From Rhodovastum atsumiense (lineage in GTDB: Bacteria; Pseudomonadota; Alphaproteobacteria; Acetobacterales; Acetobacteraceae): a DNA stretch of 64,000 bases. The DNA is taken from assembly GCF_937425535.1 (NCBI RefSeq), contig NZ_OW485601.1:5749501-5813500 (forward strand). Direction: 5' to 3'. A program made the position numbers and the translations under genes. The notes under the pieces were generated by a model that saw only the letters and a program-made list of their open reading frames with translations, was not told the DNA's origin and did no database searches. Positions 29,629-35,343 of the stretch are shown here, one piece after another (positions within the stretch are counted from its first letter, which is position 1; the number at the start of each line of letters is the position of its first letter).

Positions 29629-30384
29629 TCAGTTCAGGCCGGTCGCCAGTCCTTCCAGCGCGGCGAAATCCCGGATGGCGATCTCCGAGGCGCTGGGGAT
29701 GTCGATCAGCCGCTCGCTCTTGAAGCGCGTCAGGGTGCGGCTGACGGTCTCGATGGTCAGGCCGAGATAGTCGGCGATGTCGCTGCGGGTCATCGGCAGC
29801 GTGACCTTGTCGGCCGGACGGGAACTGCAGGGCAGGACTCCGCTCGCCATGTTGACCGCCCGCACCACCAGGAACGAGGCCAGACGCTCCCGCGCGGTCT
29901 TGCGCCCGAGCAGCAGCATCTGCTCCTGTGCCGCGACAAGTTCATTGGAGGCGACCTCCAGCAGGCGTTTTTCCATTGCCGGGAAGTCGTCGAGCAGGGC
30001 CTTGAGCTTGGCGCGGGAGAAGCGGCAGACGCGCATCGGCTCCACCGCCTCGGCGCCGAAGGCGTAGGTCGAGGAGACAGCGAGGCCCAGGAAGGTGCCG
30101 ACGCAGGCGAAGCCGGTGATCTGGCGGCGGCCATCCGGCAGCAGTTTGAACAGCTTGGCGGTGCCGGCGGTGACATTGAAGAAGTGTTCAGCCGTGTCAC
30201 CTTCCTCGATGAAGGTGCGGCCGGCATCGATGGCAAGAGGAACGGCCAGGGCCGCAAGCCGTTCGAGATCCTTGGCTTCGATCGCGTTACAGACGCTGAA
30301 GGAGCGCGCCTCGCAGTTGGTACATGGATCGGTCGGTCGGATCGGCTCTACGACGAGTGGGCGGGCGCGGACAGGCGTCATCAT
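29629..30384 (-). CDS. fnrL: FnrL-type oxygen-sensing Crp/Fnr regulator
   Basis: This transcription factor of 251 residues senses oxygen through a [4Fe-4S] cluster. The N-terminal cysteines C21, C24 and C32 have the CX2CX7C spacing of alphaproteobacterial FnrL/FnrN, and the fourth ligand is probably C94 in GFACVGTFLG. A cyclic-nucleotide-fold sensor domain (about 40-160) is followed by a helix-turn-helix, RSDIADYLGLTIETVSRTLT, with the E--SR recognition pattern that reads TTGAT half-sites. Perfect FNR boxes occur 105 bp upstream at 30489 and in front of hemN, the OmpW-like gene and the gene at 61034, so these are its likely targets. Confidence 0.93.
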   Translation of the reverse strand: MMTPVRARPLVVEPIRPTDPCTNCEARSFSVCNAIEAKDLERLAALAVPLAIDAGRTFIEEGDTAEHFFNVTAGTAKLFKLLPDGRRQITGFACVGTFLGLAVSSTYAFGAEAVEPMRVCRFSRAKLKALLDDFPAMEKRLLEVASNELVAAQEQMLLLGRKTARERLASFLVVRAVNMASGVLPCSSRPADKVTLPMTRSDIADYLGLTIETVSRTLTRFKSERLIDIPSASEIAIRDFAALEGLATGLN

Positions 30385-30488
30385 CGACCCATACGGAAAA
30401 CGACCACCAAATGGTAGCGTTCGTGTGAATTTAGCGCACAGCTTGCCCAGCGTGAACCATTTTTGCGCCGGGCTTACAGGTCAGTGCC

Positions 30489-30502
30489 TTGATCTGCATC
30501 AA
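30489..30502. promoter_or_regulatory. FNR box upstream of the GNAT-like gene
   Basis: TTGATCTGCATCAA is a perfect TTGAT-N4-ATCAA site. It ends 46 bp before the ATG at 30549, the usual place for an activating FNR site. It is also 105 bp upstream of the divergent fnrL start and could mediate autoregulation. The flank AAGGCGG is shared with the box at 32739. Confidence 0.85.
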
Positions 30503-30548
30503 GGCGGGAAAAATCGGCACTGAGCACACTTTCAACGTGAGCAGAACC

Positions 30549-31046
30549 ATGTGTGCGATGTCGGGCTTCGCCTGTCAGAATCTGCGGCCAGACGAGGTAC
30601 ATACCGTGTACCCTCTGGTGCGGGAAGTGGTGCCGACACTCGACCTCAAGACGTGGACGCGCATCGCCAGACGCATTGCCAACCCGAAGCGGGCCGACCA
30701 GGCCGGCATCCGGGCGGTGCTGCGCCAACCGCGGCAATTACCGTGCGGCCTGTTCCTCTACCGCCGCGAACATGATCTTGCACATGGCCCGATCCTGATC
30801 GCCGAACACATGGTGGCGATGGACGTGCTCGATCCGGAAGCTGTGATGTCGACGCTGGTCGCCGAGCTGGAAGCGCTGGCCGAACGGCTGGGCTGCGCGG
30901 CCATCCGGACGATGGTGCTGGGCAAGACCTCGCTGGCGGCGTCGGGCCTGTATGCGGCCGGGCACCGGCCGGAAGGCGCGACACTGTGGAAGTCGCTCGA
31001 CCACGGTGGCGAAGGCCGGCCTAACCAGGCCGACGCCGTGCGATAA
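30549..31046 (+). CDS. GNAT-like protein, probable FnrL target
   Basis: This 165-residue protein lies divergent from fnrL. The predicted fold (strand GPILIAEHMVAMDVLD, helix PEAVMSTLVAELEALAERLG, strand AAIRTMVL) resembles the core of GCN5-related acetyltransferases, although no clear acetyl-CoA loop is visible. The start (MCAMSGFACQNLRPDEV) follows a perfect FNR box by 46 bp, implying anaerobic induction. The frame is open to 30489, but that part covers the FNR box and is not coding. Its function is unknown, and GNAT membership is an inference. Confidence 0.7.
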   Translation: MCAMSGFACQNLRPDEVHTVYPLVREVVPTLDLKTWTRIARRIANPKRADQAGIRAVLRQPRQLPCGLFLYRREHDLAHGPILIAEHMVAMDVLDPEAVMSTLVAELEALAERLGCAAIRTMVLGKTSLAASGLYAAGHRPEGATLWKSLDHGGEGRPNQADAVR

Positions 31047-31080
31047 CGGGCCAGCGCCCGCCCCAGCAATTGCCTCTGTC

Positions 31081-31128
31081 ATGCCAATGGCCGCTGCCCC
31101 GTGGATCCGGGCCGGCGGCCATTGGCAT
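31081..31128. terminator. Long-stem hairpin between convergent genes
   Basis: ATGCCAATGGCCGC (31081-31094) pairs perfectly with GCGGCCATTGGCAT (31115-31128) around a 20-nt loop. It lies 34 bp after the GNAT-like gene, in a gap shared with the convergent hemN gene, so it probably ends transcription of the GNAT-like gene. Confidence 0.65.
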
Positions 31129-31153
31129 TCAGGCTGTCCGCGGCGGATGACCG

Positions 31154-31184
31154 CCGGGCGGGATGGATGCGCCATCCCGCCCGG
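31154..31184. terminator. Hairpin terminator near the hemN end
   Basis: CCGGGCGGGATGG and CCATCCCGCCCGG form a perfect 13-bp stem with a 5-nt loop (ATGCG). It ends 9 bp from the hemN stop codon on the minus strand. It lacks a long T-run, so termination may depend on stem stability or may be bidirectional with the neighbouring hairpin. Confidence 0.65.
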
Positions 31185-31193
31185 TGAGCCGGT

Positions 31194-32546
31194 TCACACG
31201 ACGCGCGAGTGCTTCGCCCCGTCGGGGCGGAGATAGGTATCGAATACGGACGCGACGGTCCGCACGAAGGGCCTTGCATGCGGCCGGATCGCCAGCGTCG
31301 TGCCGTCCCAGTCGATCAGGCCGTCGGCGGCCATGTCGGCCAGCCGCGGCGCGGCGGCGCGCAGGCCCTCGGGATCGGCACCGTGCGCGGCGGCGACCTG
31401 GGCGAGATCGACGCGACCCTGGCACATCAGCGTCTCAATGACGTCGCGCCGCAGCCGGTCATCCTCGCTGAGGACGATGCCGCGCTTGGTGGGCAACTGG
31501 CCGGCGCGCACCTGATCGCGCCATTCCGGCAGCGCCGGGATGTTCTGGACGTAGCCCTGCGGCAGCGACCCGATCGAGGAAGCACCGAAGCCGACCATGA
31601 CTTCCGCGGTGTCGGTGGTATAGCCCTGGAAGTTGCGGTGCAGCACCTGCCCGTCCATCGCGGTGGCCAGCTCGTCATCGGGCCGGGCAAAATGGTCGAG
31701 GCCGATGACGCGGTAGCCGCGCGAGGCGATGACCCGCTCGGCGACGTGCAACTGCGCCCAGCGCTCCTCCGCCCCCGGCATCGCGTCCTCGGGCAGCAGG
31801 CGCTGGTGCTTGGCGACCCAGGGCACATGCGCGTAGCCGAACACGGCGATGCGGTCGGGGCCGAGGTCGAGCGCCTTGGCGACCGTGTCCTCCATGCTGG
31901 CCTCGGTCGAGTACGGCAGGCCATACATCAGGTCGACATTGATCGAGGTGATGCCGCGCGCGCGCAGCCCGTCGGCGCAGGCGCGCGTGGTCTCCCAGGA
32001 CTGAATGCGGTTGACCGTTTCCTGCACCTTGGGATCGAAATCCTGCACGCCCAGGCTGACCCGGTTGCAGCCCATGGCGATCAGGCCGTCCAGCACTTCG
32101 TCATTGGCGGTGCGCGGGTCGATCTCGACGGCGACCTCGGCCTTCGGATCGAAGGCGAAGCGCTCGCGCAGCCGGTCCATGATCTGCTGCAGCCGCGCCG
32201 GCGGCATGATGGTCGGGCTGCCACCGCCCCAGTGCACGTGGCGCACCGTCAGGCGGCGCCCCACGGCTTCGGTGACCAGGTCGATTTCCTGGAGGATGGT
32301 ATCGGCGTAGCTCTCGAGCGGCTCGACCCGATTCACGACCGAGGTGTGGCACCCGCAGTAATAGCAGAGATGGGCGCAGAACGGCACGTGCAGGTAGAGG
32401 GACAGAGAGGCGTCATCCGGCAGCGCGGCCAGCCAGGTCCGGTAGACCGCGGCGTCAACCGCTGCCGAGAAATGCGGGGCGGTCGGATAGCTCGTGTAAC
32501 GCGGCACCCGCGCGTCGTACTTGGCGATCAGCGTCTGTGTGTCCAT
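31194..32546 (-). CDS. hemN: Oxygen-independent coproporphyrinogen III oxidase
   Basis: HemN is a radical-SAM enzyme that decarboxylates coproporphyrinogen III to protoporphyrinogen IX without oxygen. The 450-residue protein has the N-terminal RVPRYTSYPTAPHF block, the CX3CX2CXC cluster motif in CAHLCYYCGCHT, the HWGGGSPTIM SAM-binding stretch and the HemN C-terminal domain (NFQGYTTDTAEVMVGFG). ATG 32546 is chosen because it gives the family N-terminus; the open frame beyond it crosses the FNR box at 32581-32594. That box, 34 bp upstream, explains low-oxygen expression. Confidence 0.95.
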   Translation of the reverse strand: MDTQTLIAKYDARVPRYTSYPTAPHFSAAVDAAVYRTWLAALPDDASLSLYLHVPFCAHLCYYCGCHTSVVNRVEPLESYADTILQEIDLVTEAVGRRLTVRHVHWGGGSPTIMPPARLQQIMDRLRERFAFDPKAEVAVEIDPRTANDEVLDGLIAMGCNRVSLGVQDFDPKVQETVNRIQSWETTRACADGLRARGITSINVDLMYGLPYSTEASMEDTVAKALDLGPDRIAVFGYAHVPWVAKHQRLLPEDAMPGAEERWAQLHVAERVIASRGYRVIGLDHFARPDDELATAMDGQVLHRNFQGYTTDTAEVMVGFGASSIGSLPQGYVQNIPALPEWRDQVRAGQLPTKRGIVLSEDDRLRRDVIETLMCQGRVDLAQVAAAHGADPEGLRAAAPRLADMAADGLIDWDGTTLAIRPHARPFVRTVASVFDTYLRPDGAKHSRVV

Positions 32547-32579
32547 GGCAAACAGATGCTCATTCGGGCGATCGCTTGC

Positions 32580-32639
32580 CTTGATCTGTGTCAAGCAGGA
32601 GTTCGCACGGATTGATGCGCGCCGGGGCGATGCCATGGG
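32580..32639. repeat. Promoter tandem duplication, copy A (hemN side)
   Basis: This 60-bp stretch matches 32707-32766 at 47 of 60 positions in the same orientation, 127 bp apart. It contains an FNR-box at its start (32581-32594) and a decayed second site (TTGATGCGCGCCGG) where copy B has a perfect one. Confidence 0.8.
32581..32594. promoter_or_regulatory. FNR box upstream of hemN
   Basis: TTGATCTGTGTCAA matches TTGAT-N4-ATCAA at 9 of 10 positions and sits 34 bp upstream of the hemN ATG. Anaerobic control of hemN by FNR or FnrL is well established in proteobacteria, and fnrL is 1.2 kb beyond the hemN stop. Confidence 0.85.
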
Positions 32640-32706
32640 CCGCTCCCCGACACCCATTCGAAATCATTTCACAAGAAAAAATGTATATTCTGTACGAATG
32701 CCACAC

Positions 32707-32766
32707 CTTGCTCCGTGTCAACCAGGAATTCGCACGAATTGATGTGCATCAAGGCGGTGCTATCGG
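32707..32766. repeat. Promoter tandem duplication, copy B (OmpW side)
   Basis: This is the second copy of the 60-bp promoter repeat. Its first FNR-like site (TTGCTCCGTGTCAA, 32708-32721) is degenerate, while its second (32739-32752) is perfect, the reverse of copy A. Confidence 0.8.
32739..32752. promoter_or_regulatory. FNR box upstream of the OmpW-like gene
   Basis: TTGATGTGCATCAA is a perfect FNR site 94 bp upstream of the ATG at 32847. This is compatible with activation of a promoter that leaves a short 5' leader. The site is followed by AAGGCGG, as at 30489. Confidence 0.85.
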
Positions 32767-32846
32767 ACAGACCGCTTAGCTCCCGATCGCTACGATTTCA
32801 CAATGGGGAACGACCGGACAGATATGAACGGTCGCTGGAGAGCCGA

Positions 32847-33503
32847 ATGAAAGCAAGGACGTTCCTGACGTACCTCGCGGGTGCCCTCTCGCTGGCGGGA
32901 ACGGCGGTCGCACAGACGCCGGATACAGGAAAGACCACGGGCAGCTTCATGGTGCGGGCCCGCCTGATCAACGTGGTGCCGCTGAACAGCAGTTCTTCGA
33001 CTTCCGTCGGTGGCAAGGTGAACGCCACCAACGCCATAGCTCCGGAAGTCGATTTTTCCTATTTCTTTACCGATAACATCGCTCTTGAACTGATCGCGGG
33101 GACCACGCAGCACACGATCAGTGCCTCCAACACCGCGATCGGCAACCTGACCGTCGGCAAGACCTGGGTACTGCCGCCTGCGCTGACGGTACAATATCAT
33201 TTCTTCCACGATAACCGGGTCAGCCCCTATCTCGGCGCCGGTATCAACTACACCGTGTTCTATAATACCGAAGCTCCCGGCTCTGGGTCTCCGGTCACCA
33301 AGCTGGCGCTGGAAAGCAACTGGGGCTGGGTGCTGCAGGCCGGCGTCGACATCAATCTGACCGGACGGTGGTACGCCAACGTCGACGTCAAGCAGATCTT
33401 CGTCAGCACCAAGGCCAAGCTGAACACCGCCCTCGGCCCGGTCACCGCCAAGACCGACCTCAACCCGCTGGTGGTTGGCGCGGGTCTCGGCTACCGGTTC
33501 TGA
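32847..33503 (+). CDS. OmpW-family outer-membrane protein
   Basis: This is an eight-stranded outer-membrane barrel of 218 residues with a signal peptide (MKARTFLTYLAGALSLAGTA). Family features are FMVRARLINVVPL at the start of the mature protein, PEVDFSYFFTDNIALELIAG, LPPALTVQYHFF, VSPYLGAGINYTVFY and the terminal strand VVGAGLGYRF, ending in phenylalanine as needed for barrel assembly. OmpW proteins carry small hydrophobic molecules, and several are induced without oxygen through FNR. The perfect FNR box upstream fits that. The protein is moderately rich in Asn and Thr relative to its neighbours. Confidence 0.9.
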   Translation: MKARTFLTYLAGALSLAGTAVAQTPDTGKTTGSFMVRARLINVVPLNSSSSTSVGGKVNATNAIAPEVDFSYFFTDNIALELIAGTTQHTISASNTAIGNLTVGKTWVLPPALTVQYHFFHDNRVSPYLGAGINYTVFYNTEAPGSGSPVTKLALESNWGWVLQAGVDINLTGRWYANVDVKQIFVSTKAKLNTALGPVTAKTDLNPLVVGAGLGYRF

Positions 33504-33523
33504 TCGTTTCTACCTGACCCATG

Positions 33524-33554
33524 CGACCGGCCGCGCGACCATTGCGGCCGGTCG
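33524..33554. terminator. Bidirectional hairpin between OmpW-like and gmhB-like genes
   Basis: CGACCGGCCGC (33524-33534) and GCGGCCGGTCG (33544-33554) form an 11-bp stem around a 9-nt loop. It starts 20 bp after the OmpW-like stop and abuts the stop codon of the convergent minus-strand gene at 33555. Confidence 0.65.
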
Positions 33555-34706
33555 TCAGGCGTCCTTGCCAGCCAGCAGCGGAGCGGCAAAAGCCGCCAGA
33601 TCGCCGCCCGGAAACAGGGCCGCCGGCATCCCGGCAGCTTCCGCCGCCTGCAGGTCGGTCGGCTGGTCGCCGATCAGCACACAGCGCGCGGGATCCAGCT
33701 CCCAGGCCTGGATCAGGTCGAGCAACATGCCGGGCGCGGGCTTGCGGCAGCCACAGACACCCGCATAGGCGGGCAGCACCGCCTCGGGATGGTGCGGGCA
33801 ATAGCGCCAGTCATCGAGCAGGCCACCGGCGGCGTGCAACCGGTCCTGCACCCAGGCCATCAGCCACCGCACCGCCGCCTCGTCGTACAGGCCACGCGCC
33901 ACGCCCGACTGGTTGGTAACCACGAAGACATGCCAGCCGCTTGCGGTGGCCAGGCGTACGGTTTCGATCGCCCCCGGCATCCACTCGAAGCGCTCGCGGG
34001 TGCCGACATAGCCGTGATCGCGGTTCAGCACGCCGTCGCGATCAAGGAACAAAGCCGGACGACGCAGGCGCGGCGGCAATTCGGCCTGGGCGCGCCGCAG
34101 CGTGGCAGGCTGGTCGAGCGCGAAGCAGTCGCCCTGGATGTCGGTGCCGCCCACCAGGCCAGCGGCAACGAGCCCGGACAGCGTGTCGCGCGTGAAGCAG
34201 CCGGACGCGGGCAGGTGGTCCAGCACGGCCCGGCCGAACACGCCGATACCGGCGACGTCCCTCCCCGTCCCGGCGCGGCACAGCGCGACCCGGCCGAGGC
34301 TGTCGGCCGGGTCGCGCTGTGCCGCGCCGGCCAGCAGCGGCGCGAGATTGCCGTCCCACGCCACGCTGGATCCGCAGAGCAGGAAGCGCGCATCGAGTCG
34401 GTCACGCGCGCGAAGCAGGGCGTCCGGCCCGGAAACAAGGATCGGTACCGGGCGTGGCAGGGTGGTGGCGATCGCGTCCAGGCGCTCGCGCAGGAGGTCG
34501 GGCAGCGTGTCGGTCAGCAGCAGGATTTCGCTGATGCCGAGGCGCAGCAGTTCCCGCAACTGCCAGGCCAGGAAGGGCCGGTCGCCGCAGGGCTCCAGCG
34601 CGGCGGGTCCTTCGAGCAGCACGACGCCCTGGCGCGGCGTGGCCGGGAACGGCTCAGGCACCAGGGCGCGGGCAGAGCGCCCGTTCGGCCAGCGAGCAGA
34701 TGACAT
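33555..34706 (-). CDS. Nucleotidyltransferase-like / HAD heptose-bisphosphate phosphatase fusion (GmhB-like)
   Basis: This 383-residue protein has two parts. Residues from about 210 form a HAD phosphatase of the GmhB class, with [31 protein letters not shown], the CX..H zinc region YCPHHPEAV...[11 protein letters not shown] and [14 protein letters not shown]. GmhB removes the 7-phosphate of heptose bisphosphate for LPS heptose synthesis. The first 200 residues look like a sugar-nucleotidyltransferase fold ([21 protein letters not shown] split as [14 protein letters not shown] and ISEILLLTD), but the GxGTR nucleotide loop is missing, so it is probably degenerate. ATG 34706 overlaps gmhA by 53 bp; GTG 34661 would reduce this. 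A perfect inverted repeat lies inside the gene. Confidence 0.8.
   Translation of the reverse strand: MSSARWPNGRSARALVPEPFPATPRQGVVLLEGPAALEPCGDRPFLAWQLRELLRLGISEILLLTDTLPDLLRERLDAIATTLPRPVPILVSGPDALLRARDRLDARFLLCGSSVAWDGNLAPLLAGAAQRDPADSLGRVALCRAGTGRDVAGIGVFGRAVLDHLPASGCFTRDTLSGLVAAGLVGGTDIQGDCFALDQPATLRRAQAELPPRLRRPALFLDRDGVLNRDHGYVGTRERFEWMPGAIETVRLATASGWHVFVVTNQSGVARGLYDEAAVRWLMAWVQDRLHAAGGLLDDWRYCPHHPEAVLPAYAGVCGCRKPAPGMLLDLIQAWELDPARCVLIGDQPTDLQAAEAAGMPAALFPGGDLAAFAAPLLAGKDA
34270..34330. repeat. Perfect 28-bp inverted repeat inside the gmhB-like gene
   Basis: Arms 34270-34297 and 34303-34330 are exact reverse complements separated by 5 nt (GGCTG). They encode nearly the same peptide, AAQRDPA...GRVALCRAG, when read from either strand. 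The repeat lies in the nucleotidyltransferase-like part and keeps the reading frame open. Confidence 0.9.
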
Positions 34707-35253
34707 GGATGGCGATGATGTGGATCTGCTGGATCAGCGCCGTCACCGCCGAGGGCGCGCGCAGCAGCACGTCGCACTGCTCCGCCATGGCGCCGCCGGC
34801 CGCGCCGGTGAAGCCCAGCGTGATCAGGCCGCTCTGCCGCGCCGCGTCCAGCGCCCGCAGGATCGTGGGCGAGCGGCCGGACGTGGAAATGCCCAGGAAC
34901 ACGTCGCCGCGGCGGCCGAGCGCCTGGACCTGACGCGCGAACACATGATCGTAGCCATAGTCGTTGCCGGCAGCGGTGAGGACCGAACTGTCGGTGGTCA
35001 GCGCCAGCGCCGCGAGCGGGGCTCGGTCATAGTTCATGCGCACAACGAATTCGGCCGCCATGTGCTGCGCGTCGGCGGCGCTGCCGCCATTGCCGGCGAT
35101 CAGCAGCTTGCCGCCCGCGCGCAGCGATGCGGTGATGGCATCCGACATCGCCGACAGCACCCCGATGGCCTGCGGATCGGCGGCGAAGGCGGCGGTCACG
35201 GCGGCGGATTCGGACAGCCAGCCGGCGGCGAAATGTCTGTCGGACTCGTGCAT
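34654..35253 (-). CDS. gmhA: Sedoheptulose 7-phosphate isomerase (SIS domain)
   Basis: GmhA turns sedoheptulose 7-phosphate into D-glycero-D-manno-heptose 7-phosphate, the first step of ADP-heptose synthesis. The 199-residue protein has the SIS phosphosugar site [19 protein letters not shown], the serine cluster [12 protein letters not shown] and the active-site region ending in [17 protein letters not shown] 35253 ([13 protein letters not shown]) has AGAGAGG nearby; the frame remains open upstream but without family sequence. It overlaps the GmhB-like gene, which catalyses a later step, so the two are coupled. Confidence 0.92.
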   Translation of the reverse strand: MHESDRHFAAGWLSESAAVTAAFAADPQAIGVLSAMSDAITASLRAGGKLLIAGNGGSAADAQHMAAEFVVRMNYDRAPLAALALTTDSSVLTAAGNDYGYDHVFARQVQALGRRGDVFLGISTSGRSPTILRALDAARQSGLITLGFTGAAGGAMAEQCDVLLRAPSAVTALIQQIHIIAIHVICSLAERALCPRPGA

Positions 35254-35343
35254 GGGACCTCTCTTGCCGCCATCGAACCGGTACGGCGAGGAGCTGCCGC
35301 CAGCCTGCAACCCCCTTATCATCGTAGGCCCGCCGCCTTCAAC

